DNA of 64,000 nucleotides from Cafeteria roenbergensis (taxonomy: Eukaryota > Sar > Bigyra > Bicosoecida > Cafeteriaceae). This document shows, piece by piece, positions 40,568 through 51,657 of the stretch. The translations under genes and the position numbers were made by a program. The stretch covers positions 248,001 through 312,000 of the forward strand of contig VLTN01000023.1 of NCBI GenBank assembly GCA_008330645.1. The letters run 5' to 3'. The notes under the pieces were generated by a model. It was not told the origin of the DNA. It saw only the letters and a list, made by a program, of their open reading frames with translations, and did no database searches. Numbering within the stretch: position 1 is the stretch's first letter; every line of letters begins with the position of its first letter.

Positions 40568-43359
40568 ATGTCCCGCAAGGGAACTGCCGGTGCGGCGTTT
40601 GACATGGACGATGTCGATGACGGTGAGTTCGCTCGCGCCTTCGAGCTGTCTGGCGAGCTCCTGACACGCGCCAAGGGGTTCAGGTGCCCACGTCACTGGC
40701 TTGCCGCGTCATGGTAGGATTGGCTGCTTGGTTCGCGCCGCACGCAGGTCGAATCGACGTGGAGCTTGAGGCGCTCCCAGAGGACCCTTTGCACGGCGGC
40801 GACGAGGGGTTTTCGGGCCCAGCTCGCCCCGAGGCGACCGGGATCAGCATGGACGCCGTCGACTGGGACACAGGAGGCTCGTCGGCTACCAAGCGCAAGG
40901 GCCGCAAGGGCCGCAAGGGCGCGGGCGGCGCTGGCGGTGACGCCGCAGGCTCAAGCGCAGGGCTCGGCGGCCTTGGAGCCCTCGGAGGGGGAATCGGCGG
41001 TGGGATTGGCGGCGGCGGCCTTGGTGGCTGGCGTACGACCAGCGGTGGCGGCGGCGGCGGCGGCGGTGGCGGCGGCCTGCTGGGCGCAAGCCTGGCCGCA
41101 AGCGCTGGCAGCGTCCGCTCCTTCGCCTCGCCAGCCTCCCGCTCGAGCGCCTCTGGCGCTGCCGGTGCAACGTTTGCGTCCCCGGCAGCAGCATCGGCTT
41201 CGGCCCACGCTGGCGGAGCTGCCACTGGTCCCGCCCCTGTGGCTGTCAAGCGCTCCGCTGAGACTAGGGACGCGGCTCACACGGCCGTATCCATGTCTGG
41301 AAAGGCGGCAGCGCTTGCGCGTCGGCGAAACCGCCAGCGGATCCACCGCGTGGCCGCCCCCTTGCCGAGGCCGCCCCCCGCGGTGGGAGCCGCCCTCCGC
41401 GCCGTGGACGCGCGCTACGCCGGCTACAAGGCCGCCAAGAAGGTCCGGGCAACCGAAGCCGACCCGGCGGCCACCACGGCCGCCATCGCCGCCACGTCTG
41501 CGGCTCCCGCCTTTGCCGACCCGTGCTCTCCCGCCGCGGAGGGCTGGGCGGAGGAGGTTGCCGTGGCGGTCCTGGGCCACGTGGACTCGGGCAAGTCCAC
41601 CATCGTCGGCCACACGCTCAGCCTCGCCGGCCACGTTGACAGGCGCGAGGCGAGGTTCAACGCCTCCGGCGCCGCGGCCATCGGCAAGGGCTCCTTCGCC
41701 CACGCCTGGGTGATGGACCGGAGCGAGGAGGAGCGGGAGCGGGGCATCACCATCGACGTCAGCGTGCGACGCGTCGGGCTCCAGGCGCCCTCCGCCGCCT
41801 TGGCAGACGCCGACGCAGCGGCCGCTGCTGCCGGCATCGCCCCCGGGACGGCGGCCGCCTTCCCCTCGTCCATCCTGGCCTCGGGGGCGGAGGCCGCCCT
41901 CCCCAACGCAGAGAGGCAGCTCTGCATTCTCGACGCCCCCGGCCACCGCGCCCTCGTGGAGGGGGCCATCGGCGCCGTGGCGCAGGCCGACATCGCCCTC
42001 CTGGTGGTTCCGGCCGCCGAGGGGGAGTTCGCCACTGCGACCGCCGCCACGGGCACGGCCCGCGAGCACGCCATCGCCGCCCGGTCGCTGGGAGTCACCC
42101 GCGTGGTCGTGGCTGTGAACAAGATGGACGCCGTGGGCTGGTCCGAGGCCCGCTTCGAGGCCGTGCGTGAGGCCATGACGCAGCTTCTCTGCGGGGACCT
42201 GGCCTTCTCCAAGTCGCACGTCGTGTTCGTTCCCGTGAGCGGCATGGCGGGGGACAACCTCAGGTACACGCTCGCAGAGTGCGCCGCCGCGGCCACTGCC
42301 ACTGCAGCGGCCGCGGCGGAGGCCGACGCAGCGACGGCAGCCGCAGCCGTGGCCCCCGCCGCCCGGGCCGCTTCGTCGCGCAGCGAGTCCGGCGGGGCCG
42401 GTCCGAGCGCCGTGGAAGCCGCAGCAGCCGCGCTGCGCTCCGCGGCGCGCTGGTACTCGCTCGACAGGATGGGCCCCGCTGGGTCGGACGCTGCCGCCAC
42501 CGGGCTGCCGGTGCTGCCCGGGACCAGCTGCGCGCCCTGCGGCGCCCGCGGCCTGACGCTGCTTGAGGCCCTTCGCTGCGTGAAGCGCACCACGCCCAAG
42601 GACACCCGGGACGTGTGCAAGCCCCTGCGGCTCTGCGTGGCTGACGTCTACCGCAGCGACGCGGCGGGTGCATCGGGCACCATCGTGGTCGGGAGGGTGG
42701 CCTCCGGGTGGGTGGAACACCGGAAGCCTCTGGTAGCGCTGCCGTCAGCGGCTGGGACACCCCAGGTTTCAGTCAAGTCCGTGCAGCCGGCAGGCGGGCT
42801 CACCGCGGGGCCGCGCACCGCCGGGTGGGCGGGCCAAACGCTGGAGCTGACGCTCGGCGGCGTGACCGAGGCAGTGGTGATTCGCCCCGGCACGGTGCTG
42901 TGCTGGCCAAGCCACCCCGTGCCGGTGGTGTCGGAGGTGAAGGTTCAGCTGGTCATGGTGTCCCACTCGCTCCTGGGGCAGGCCGCCGCCGCGGCGGCCT
43001 CCTCCGCTGCCGACCCAGCGGTCGCGTCCTCGGCTGACTGGGACGGAGGCGACGACGGGGCTTTCAACTTGGCCCCGCTGCTGCCCGTGGTGGTAGGCTC
43101 CCGCCTCAAGTGGCTCTCCACCACCGCCGACTGCTTCTGCCGCGTTGTGGCCATCCTGCACACGACCAACAAGGACGGCGACATCCTGAAGCACCGCCCG
43201 CGCATCCTCCGCAACGGCTGCCGTGCTGTGGTTCGCCTTCGCTTCGAGTCGCCCGTGCCCATGGAGGCAAGCAAGCACCACCGGAGGATCGGCCGGTTCC
43301 TCCTGCGCCAGGGCGTTCGCACAGCCGCTGCCGGCACCGTGCTCCGGGTGTACAAGTGA
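40568..43359 (+). CDS. HBS1: Hbs1-like translational GTPase (ribosome rescue)
   Basis: Exons 40568-40622 and 40748-43359 encode 888 residues. With Pelota/Dom34, Hbs1 rescues stalled ribosomes in no-go and non-stop decay. The GTPase domain starts near residue 290: GHVDSGKS (G1), GKGSFAHAWVMDRSEEERERGITIDV (switch I; matches Hbs1 better than eRF3), DAPGH (G3), VNKMD (G4). The last 250 residues form the two beta-barrel domains, ending in RPRILRNGCRAVVRL and IGRFLLRQG. The acidic N-terminus (FDMDDVDDG) resembles the Hbs1 N-domain and spans the 125-bp intron (GTGAGT...ACGCAG). Gly- and Ala-rich linkers, including an Ala-rich insert after the GTPase domain (codons near 42280-42460), lengthen it beyond the human protein (about 684). 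Confidence 0.92.
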
Positions 43360-43783
43360 CCTCTGCAGCGCGCCCAAGTCGGCGTCCGGTTCCTTCGGCG
43401 CCGCCCCGCGAGTGCGTGCGAATGCCGCCCCGGGACCCGCCCCTCGCAACAGCCGATTTCCCCACCGCCAGCTTTGCATGCTGCAAGGGCGCAAACTCCC
43501 AACCTTCCCGCTCCACACTCCCGTCCAGCAACGCGAAGCGACCGCCCCCGCCCCTGCTTGCATAGCCGCGCCCAACGTGTGGATGTTACGTGGCGCCTGG
43601 AATGAGGCTGTTCCGGGGGCAGCGCAGTCTGCAGGCCAGCACTCACGAGCACCAAAGCGCAGCCTCGCGATACAGCTTGGCCCTGCCGTGAACACAAGCG
43701 CACGCCTCGCCGCAATCGCATGATTCCATTCCTTGCCCTCGTCTTCAATGTTGCGTACCAAGTCCGCAGAGCGCCAGCGGCCC
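43360..43783. other. Intergenic, convergent, nothing recognised
   Basis: 424 bp between the stops of HBS1 and the MCT-like transporter. It should hold two 3' UTRs. I see no gene, repeat or RNA. Confidence 0.5.
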
Positions 43784-45858
43784 CTACGCGCTGGCGCCTG
43801 CCTTGGTCAGCTCCATCTCCCCTTGCAGGGAGGTGCCCCGGGCAACTGTGAGGCGGCCCTCTCCGGGAGCCTCCACGGAAGCCGTTTCTGCCGCCAGGGC
43901 TGGCACGCGGGCCTCGGCAGGCCGCCCGACCGCGGCCTCGGCGTCGCGAACCTTGCTCGCAGCGCCTCCTTCTTCGCTTGGACCCGCGCCGCTGCTGTCT
44001 TGCTGCTGCTTTCCGCCGGCCCTTGCTTGCTGGCGGTCCCACGCGCGGCACAGGCAGCAAATTGCGGGGCTGTTCCCGGGCTCAGGGTGGACGAGGATGA
44101 ACAGACCTCCGACCAACATCAGGCCGCCCATGAACATCCACGCGCCGACGTACGACCCTGCCGCCACGGCGATGGCCCCCGCGGAGGGCGCCCCGACCAG
44201 GGCCGGGATAGCCTGCCCGCTGAACAGCACAGCCATGCCTAGCGGGAGCAGCTCCACTCCGAGCGTGTTGGCCGTCGCCACGGGCATCAGAGCAATGAAG
44301 TTCCCCGCGCAGAGCCCGAACACCACAGCATAGGCGATCCTTCCGACCGCGGAGGTCTCCAGCACTGGCACCAGCATTGTGCTCACACCGCCGATGAGAA
44401 GGGACCAGTACCACATGACACGCGGGGACAGCAGCCCCGAGTCGCTGATTCTTCCCGCGAGAATCCTTCCCACCGTGCTCAGCCCGCCGAGGACGCCGAC
44501 GGCCACCGCCGCATCGGCGGGAGCGATCCCGGCCTGCTTGGCCGAGTTCACCAGGTGCGCGAACACGCCGTTGTAGCCGCCCGTCGCAATGAAACAGGCC
44601 ACGACCATCGGGAGAAAGTCTGGTCGAATCAGCACCGACCAGACGGTGGCCTCGGGCGCCGCCGCCGTGGCCGCTCCGGGGTGCGACGGCGCAGCCGCCC
44701 CGTCGCCACGGAATGCGGACGTGCTGGCAGCAGTGCTGGGGCCGCTGGCGGGGGTCTCCGCTCCGCCGCCAAGCTCGGCGTCGTCAGGCACCGGCCGTGA
44801 CTCCCGGGCGGCGGCTGGCGTGCCTTCGCCCCCCTCCTCGTCGGCTGGGCCCGTGACGCGCTTGGCATCGGTTTGGGTTGGGTCGACTGCCAGGCTCGGC
44901 GATGCCCCTGCCGACAGCAGTGCGACTGGCGCTGCGGCCGGGGCTTCGGCCGCCACTGCTCCTGCCCGAGCCGGGGACACGCCGCGGCCATCCAGATCCA
45001 TGCGCTCTCGTGTCGCGGTCAAGCTTTCGAGCCCGGCCGGCTGCGTCGAAACTGAGAGCGTCGCAGCCGCGGAGTCAAGTTGCGCCGGGCGCCCCTTGGC
45101 TGGCTCGGCTTGCGCTTCCGGGAGCGCAGGACGGCTGTACACTGATCCCGCGAACCCAAGACACAAGGCAGCCCCAAGCGCCAGCCATAGGACGGCAATT
45201 CGCCAGCCTGACGCTGCAATGATGGCCGTCATTGCCGGCGCGACTGCGAACGTTCCGACGCCCGAGCCTGAAACAGCGAGCCCAATCGCCAGCGCGCGGC
45301 GCTTTTCGAACCACAGCGGAATGGCGAGAATGCTGGGAGTGAAGCTCAGCGAGAAACCTGCCCCCGTGACCACGCCAAACGTGAGAGCGGCTTGCCACAG
45401 CTCCTGCGTCAAGCTGGTGGCCACGAGTCCGATCACGGCAATCACTGCGCCGGCGAGTGTGACCCGTCGGGGGCCGTACCTTGCAGTAAGGGGGCCAACA
45501 ATGCGGCTGCCTATCAGCACCATGGCCATGGGGAGGCTCGCCACCCATGCGGCGCTGGAGGCGTCGGAGTCAGGCCAGAAGTTCAGAAAGGCAACCAAAA
45601 ACACGCCGGACGAGTAATGAGTCCCCAGGACTGCGTCGGGCCACGGGGACGGAAAGGACGGGAGTGCCGAGTGAAAGCTGGACGCCGAGTGACCTCCGAG
45701 CGGCCCCTCTGGCGACCGCAGGTGCGGGGTCCGAGCGGCAGGAGCAGAAAACGCCCCTGGCCAAGCCTTCCAACTCGCTCACTGACGACGTGCGCGCAAA
45801 AGGACCCAGCCACGACGGCCCAGCCCCAGCCGCCGTCAGGGGGTGGGGCGCTGCCCAT
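43784..45858 (-). CDS. Monocarboxylate-transporter-like MFS protein
   Basis: Exons 45858-45783 and 45630-43784 encode 640 residues. The first exon carries PPPDGGWGWAVVAGSF, the hallmark [D/E]G[G/S][W/F][G/A]W motif of the SLC16 family. The 152-bp intron (GTGAGC...ACGCAG) joins it to GVFLVAFLNFWPDSDASSAAWVASL, the expected second half of helix 1 and start of helix 2. Twelve hydrophobic segments can be followed, with RYGPRRVTLAG in the 2-3 loop. The loop between helices 6 and 7 is about 150 residues, longer than usual and disordered. SLC16 members move lactate, pyruvate, aromatic amino acids or thyroid hormone with protons or by diffusion. The substrate cannot be told from sequence. Confidence 0.9.
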
Positions 45859-46500
45859 CGCGCGGAGCCGTCTTCAGCTCAGTGGGCGGCGTGCACCTGT
45901 CGTGGCGGGGGCTCGAAGTCTGGAGCTGCCACGTCCGCGACTGCCTCTCCCGCTCTGCCACACCACGTGGTCCGATGGCCCCCCGCCGCTGCGGTCGATT
46001 GAACGGCTTCGCGTGCCCATTTACTCGTGTGCCAGATCATGCGAATGCTTGAGCAAAGGAGCTTCATTGCTAGCCACTCGCGCGCCAGTTCTCGCACTTG
46101 AAGGCTACATCAAAAACCGTCGATTGCGCAGCACGAAGGCGCTGTCGATTCACTGCGGACGCAGAGACGGCGCCAGCGAACGGGGGCAACAGAGAAAGAC
46201 ATGGCTGACGAGCGCGGGGGAGCAAAGCGCAAGGCAGGGTTGGCTGATGCCAGGAAATGTAGCGTTGGACCCGTCGAGTGAAAGCCACAAAAGGCGCCAC
46301 CCCGTTTCAAGATGCAATCACTGGTTCAATGTTGGCGCCACTAGCGCGACCAAGCGGTGGGTTCCCGCGCAGGTCGCGACTCTAAAAAGGACGCCGTTGC
46401 GAATCGGAGCAATGCAAGCCGGGGTGCGAGCGGGGGCATTGTCTCACCGGATGACGGGCGGCGGAAGGCGCTAGCAAGGGCCGAGCAACGCTCTCGACCT
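45859..46500. other. Intergenic, lower-GC stretch
   Basis: 642 bp between two minus-strand genes, holding the MCT-like promoter and the 3' end of the beta-propeller gene. Bases about 46080-46340 are visibly richer in A and T than the surroundings. No tRNA, snRNA or protein is recognisable. Confidence 0.5.
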
Positions 46501-48320
46501 TCACGCCGAGAGGGCGGCGACAGAGGAGGTCTGCAGGAACACCTGGAGGGTGGTAGCCCAGCAGTGCTTGGAGTCCACGCAGTCCACGGCCGAGGCGTAC
46601 GAGCCGCTGATGGTGGAGTCGAGGGTCCACGAGTTGCCGCTGTTGGTGGAGTGGTAGAAGGTGGCGTTGGCGTCGAGGCTGCTGAGGGTGCCGCCGACGG
46701 CCCAGTACTCACCAGCGGTGCCGGTGGCGGTGATGTCGAGGAGGGAGTTCTGGGGGCCCGGGAGGAAGAGGGTACGGTTCCAGTTGGCGCCGGCATCGTT
46801 GGTGCAGTGGATGCGGGCACCGGCGGCAGCGCCGGCGTCGGCCTCACCGACGAAGCAGCAGTTGTTGTCATCGATGCAGGCGATGCCGTTGGCGTAGAAG
46901 TCGCCCTTGTTCTCGAACACGGAGTTCCAGGTCTTGCCGGCGTCGGTGGAGAGGGAGATCTGGGCCTGGAAGATAGTCTCGTTGCCGGTCACCATGGCAT
47001 CGCGGCCGGGCAGGCGGACGTACGGCTTGTAGCCGCCCTTGGCAGTCTTGCGGAGCTCGAAGCGAGGAGTGCGGGTGATGGTCGAGGGGGCGTCCGAGAA
47101 GTCGTCGTTCTTGGGTGCGAAGTCATCGTTGCTCGGCTTGTCGTCGTTGGCCTCGGGCCAGTTGCCGGCAGAGATGTACCAGGTCTTGGCGGAGGGGAAG
47201 GCGCCGTAGCGAGCGTCGGTGAAGAGCTTGGCGTCGAAGGTGGTGAAGATGGCGCCACCGTCAGTGCTCATGGCCACGCCGTTCTTCGGGTTGAAGAGGC
47301 CGAACTCGCCAACAACAGCGATGGCATCGGGATTTCCGCGCGCGCCGACGGCACGCACGCACTGGCCGGAGCCACCGCCCGAGGAGGTGTTGAAGTAAGC
47401 ACCGCCGTCGATCGAGTACTCCTCGCCGAGGGCACCCGCAACGACGATGTTCTCGCCGTAGCCGGCCACATCAAGGAAAAGCAGGCCGCCCTGGTGCTGC
47501 GGCCACACGGGAGGGGGGGAGCATGGTTCGGGCGCGCAATCAAGGCTTGGTTCGTGACGATGGCAAGACAAACGACCCAAAAAGTGGAAGGACCACGCTC
47601 CTGCCGTTGGCCAGAGCGGCTAGCGGGCGCCAAGGAGCGTCCCGCAGGGCACAGCATTTTCCAAACAGCCTTGTTCGGTCAGATCAAGAGCCAGGCACCA
47701 GCGGGCTGGCAGGCGAGCTGCCTTCTGGGCCCAAACGGCCGTGCCACGCGGATGCAAGCACGGCGGCCAGAGCGCTCGCTGTGCGCCTCGCCTGCACCGC
47801 ATGGTCTGTCAAAGCGCGCGCGGGGCTCACGGGCTCGTTGGTGGTCCATGTCTTGCCGCCGTCCGTCGACTTGACGATCTCGGCGCCTGCGGGAGTGGCA
47901 TGGCGGGGGCAGGTCGGGCGGGTCACAAGGGCCGGCTGGCTGCAGAGCCGCGGGCAGAGCGAGCATCTGTTCAACTTGCGTCGGCGAGAAAAAAAGAGTT
48001 CTGCGCGACGGATCCCGGGGCCTGCCGCCGAGGCTCACCGGCGCCATTCTCGTCCGCGGGAAGGAAGCCGGTGGTGGCGTCGGTGAAGTAGATACCCTGC
48101 AAGGCGAGGCGTCGGGTGGTGGCGCGCAGGCAGGCGGGAGCTCGGCAGGCGCTTGCCCGGCGAGGCAGCTGTGCGCGCGATCTTGCGCCTGGCTGGGCGC
48201 GTGCCCTCGGCCACTCACAGTGGCCGCGGTGCCAACGTCCGAGGCGATGGTGGACCAGCCAGCCATGGCGGCGGGCACGGCCGCGGCGAGAACCGCGAGA
48301 GCTGCGACAATGGTCCGCAT
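46501..48320 (-). CDS. Secreted beta-propeller (BNR/Ycf48-like) protein
   Basis: Exons 48320-48219, 48096-48039, 47886-47831 and 47496-46501 encode 403 residues. A signal peptide (MRTIVAALAVLAAAVPAAMA) opens the protein. Repeats of S-T-D-G-G-K-T-W / STDAGKTWNSV / STNSGNSW type are Asp-box (BNR) hairpins, found in sialidases, Vps10 and Ycf48/HCF136 propellers. They recur with about 60-100 residue spacing (KSTDGGKTW, MSTDGGAIF, LSTDAGKTW, CTNDAGANW, HSTNSGNSW). Paired Cys suit an extracellular or lumenal site. All three introns (122, 152 and 334 bp) join in phase and complete a propeller blade (IYFTDATTGF to STDGGKTW). Amino-acid use is balanced and codon choice very uniform (C-ending), unlike the Ala-heavy neighbours, which suggests high expression. 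The exact function is unknown, and I see no catalytic residues to claim sialidase activity. Confidence 0.85.
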
Positions 48321-49199
48321 CTCAGTCAGACTGGGGTTGGAGTGATCGCAACGTTCGCGCCCGATCACCGCCGGCAGAGCTGTGGGGCGCTTGCAGGCTC
48401 CAGCGCGCCGACCCGCTGTCGCGGGGCAGCCACGTCCCTCGCTGCAGGGCCCTCTGCGAGGGAGCCGGGCGCCCGGCAATCTCCCGCCCCCGGGCCTTCG
48501 GCTTGGCCCACACCGCGATGGACCCCGCGACTCCCGTTCCCCTGGGACGCGCAGCGCAGCTCGTTCACTGGGAGTCGGAGAGCGCCCTCTCGGCGTTGAG
48601 CACAACAGGCGCGGTGCAGTGCTCCCGCTCGAACAGCATTCGTGCGCAGCTCGGCCAGCTTGACGCCGACACGGCGACCAAGTCGCAGCTCGCGGGGCCC
48701 AGATCGCCCGCCCGGTCCACTGACCCGCCTGCGGCGGGGGTGGGACGCCCTGCGGCGGCGCAGGAGGGCAGCACGAAACCACAGCCGACGCGAGCGACTC
48801 CGCCTGCTTTTGCCGGCCCCTCCTCGCCAGTGCCCGGGAGGGCGGAGTCGGAGTGGAGGAGCTGCCGAGCGGCCTGCTGGAGGGGCTGGCTGGGCGCCGA
48901 GTAGCGAGTTGGCTTCCTGCGCGGCCTTTGCGAGTGGCCGAACACACGCTGCCGCACGCCCTGCCTTTGTTGTTCGTCGAGTTTTTGACATTGCGTCCTT
49001 GGCCGAAAGCAGCGCTCACCTCCGCTGCGCTCGTGTCACGCGGTGGGTCTCGACTCCGCCCTGCCACACGGCCGCGCGGCCTCACTCGCCATTGAATTCG
49101 ACGGCTGCGACGATCAGGCTCTGCCCGTGCTCCCCGGCTTGAAGCGCCGGCCAAGAGTCCGCGAGGCCCGGCACTGCACTGCGTCGCAAACAGGCAAAA
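48321..49199. promoter_or_regulatory. Long divergent region, beta-propeller gene / ATP12
   Basis: 879 bp between outward-facing start codons. Frames of 140-260 codons cross it on both strands (for example 48365-48991 minus) but are Arg/Ala-rich with no motif, so I call no gene. It should hold two promoters. A further small gene cannot be ruled out. Confidence 0.4.
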
Positions 49200-51197
49200 A
49201 TGCGGGCCGCCGCTGCCAGACTTGCTACGTGCCCTCGCGCCGTATGCGCGTCGTCGTGGCTGCACGCTGGCGCCCGGGCGCTCGCCACTGAGAGCATGGG
49301 CCTCTCACAGATTCAGAGTGAGCGCGCTCCCGAGGGCCATGCCAGGCCCGCTTGCCCTGCGGGCGCGCGGGGCACGTTCATTGTGCGCGAGCGTTTGCTG
49401 CAGGAGGGCTGCTTGCCCGCGCGCAGACATGCTCAGTGCGGCGCAGCCCAGCCTCCGCTGGGTCCTTCGTCTGTGCCCTGCCTCGCCGCTCCGCAGACGC
49501 TGAAGCCGAGGGAGCGAACAGCGCTCCCGTGTCCTCGTGGCGAGGGCTGCAGCGCTTCTACGAAAGCGTGTCTGTTGCGGAGGCTTCGCCTTCCGAGGGA
49601 ACCGCTGCGGTGGCAGAGGGCCTGTCCGCGTTCCTGACCAAGGAAGGCGAGGCCGCTCCGGCTGCTGGGCCGCGCGGGTGGCATGTCATCATCGACGGCC
49701 ACGTCTTGAAGACCATCGGCCTCCGCGAGCTCCTGGTGAGCCTGGACTGTGCGCGCGCGCAAGTGCGGCAGCAGCAGGTGTTCTGACGCGGGGCGTGCAC
49801 GGCTCGGCACCGCCACCCGCGCGTCCCGCGCGCGTCCCCGCCGCGCCCGCCCATCGCTCGCAACCGCGCTGCTAGTGCCGCTGCCGCTTGGCCGCCCTCC
49901 CGCCCTCCCTCCCCGCTGCCATTGGTGTGCGCTTGCGCTGGGCCTGCTGCTCCAGCTCGCATGCGAATGTTCACCCAGTGCCCGAGTGCCGACGCTCGCT
50001 CGCTCTCCGCAGCTCCCCACCAAGGCCGCCGCGCTGGCAATCGCGGCAGAGTTCGCGATGCAGGATCAGACCATCATGTCCGCCTCGACGCCCCTCTACA
50101 ACTTGGCGTGCACCGCGGTGGACGGCTACCTGGACGGCGAGCTCGACGAGGCCGTGGCCCGGCGCGAGCTCCGGCCCCGCGCAGACGCCGCGCTCAAGCG
50201 CGCAGCCCAGGCCGCGCTCGACCGCGGCCAGACCACGGAAGAGTCCGGCGAGGTGGGGACCTGGCTCTGGCCCGTCCGAGAGGCTTGCGAGGCTGTGGTT
50301 GCCCAGGGCCTGGACGCGCCCATTGGCGCCATCTCTGCCGTGTGCGGCACGTCATCACGCCTGGCGGAGCCCGTCCTCGACGGGGGCATGGGGTCCGTGT
50401 ACGAGAACGAGGTCGGAAAGCTGCGCGAGATGGCCAAGGACTACCTCGAGACCGACACCACGTGCTTCCGGGTGATGCCCGGCCGGGCCGTCGCGGACCT
50501 CCCCCTGCGGCGCCAGCAGGACCAGGCGTACAACCCCTTCCTCGACTGGTTTGAGGCCAAGTACGGCACCAAGCTGGCCGTCATGGAGGGCTTTTCGGAC
50601 GCCGAGCACCCCAAGAACGCCTACGTTGCCATCGAGGACTTCGTGGACCGGGCCGACCACTTCCTGCTCGCCGCGCTCGCGGCGCTCCTGGGCGCCACCA
50701 AGTCGGCCACCATCAGCCTTGCGCTGCTTCACCAGCACGTGTCGCTCGACCAGGCCCTCTCTGCTGCGCGAGTCGAGGAGGAGTACCAGATTGCAGAGAA
50801 CGGCTTCGTCGAGGACGGCCACGACACGCAGGCGATCCAAATGCGCGTCAAGGCCAGCGCTGCAACTGCCATGCTTGCCCTGATTCCCCAGTCGCGCCCG
50901 ACCAGCACAACTGGATCGTTTGCGACCGCCGCGCATGCGTCGACGGCGCCCGAGACCGAGGCAAGCAGCCCCAGCGCCATGGTCGCGCGCACGCGTCTGC
51001 GTCGCCTGTTCGACGTGGCTGCGGCCGAGCGTCGCCAGGACGAGGCGAAGGCAGAGTTTCAGGCCCTTGTCAAGGCCCGCGGATGGGACAAGCTCAGCCC
51101 GGAGGAGCTCGAGCAGCGCGTGCTCGAGCACCAGCTTGAGACCATGACCCAAGAGAAGATGCTGTCTTCCTTCGGCGCCAGCGGCCGTTCCGATTGA
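49200..51197 (+). CDS. ATPAF2: Mitochondrial F1-ATPase assembly factor Atp12
   Basis: Exons 49200-49317, 49497-49735 and 50013-51197 encode 513 residues. Atp12 binds the F1 alpha subunit and is needed to build ATP synthase in the mitochondrial matrix. The first 30 residues are an Arg/Ala leader without acids. Then come RFYESVSV, HVIIDGHVLKT, LPTKAAALAIAAEFAMQ across junction 2, LETDTTCFRV, YNPFLDWFEAKYG and the SAARVEEEYQIAENGFVEDGHD block, all diagnostic. Introns are 179 and 277 bp (GTGAGC...CCGCAG). Two features exceed the human protein (289 residues): an insert of about 85 residues between LACTAVD and VGKLREMAKDYLETDT (codons near 50130-50410), and a C-terminal tail of about 100 residues with a charged helix. 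The insert has no GTGAG donor and reads as coding. Confidence 0.93.
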
Positions 51198-51657
51198 TCA
51201 AGCGGGTGGCCGCTCGGAGTGGTCACTTCACCCTTACGGACGCTTCAACAAGCTGGGATTCAGCGGCGGGAGCGGCTGCCGCTGTGACGGCCAACCTCTC
51301 GCTCGCGCCTGGGCTCAATGAGTGTTGGTGTGGCATGCAGTGCGCAGTGCCTTGAACGATGTGCCGTTGTGACACGATGGTTTTCTTTCTCGGCGCCGAC
51401 GCGCGCGTTCAGACTCGCATGTCACACGAGCAAGTCGCTGCGAAAATGAAGTCCGCTGCTTTCCGTCAGCGCCGCATACAGCTGGCACACGACGGAACCA
51501 TTCGCAGAAGCGGTTGTGGTTTCACTGCCGCCAAACGCAACAGTCGCTTGCAGAATCGACCCATGTCGGCCGAAGGCATTTCCCCTCTTTGGCAACGGCT
51601 GACGGCGAATCCCGCGGCGTTGCAATGCAAAACTTGGACTTGCGCTGGAGTGCACCC
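51198..51657. other. Intergenic, convergent, nothing recognised
   Basis: 460 bp between the stops of ATP12 and the AGC kinase, somewhat lower in GC than the genes. It should hold two 3' UTRs. I see no gene or repeat. Confidence 0.5.

Noticed and set aside
40951-42720. 589-codon minus-strand frame opposite HBS1
   Set aside because: It is a shadow of the GTPase coding strand. GC-rich codon use leaves antisense frames open, and its translation has no motif.
46189-46195. ACAGAGA string followed by an A-rich stretch, recalling U6 snRNA
   Set aside because: The AGC triad and the 3' stem-loop of U6 are absent, and the resemblance stops after about 16 bases.
48365-48991. 208-codon minus-strand frame in the gap before ATP12
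   Set aside because: Arg/Ala-rich translation without motif or neighbours, and no better than chance in this base composition.
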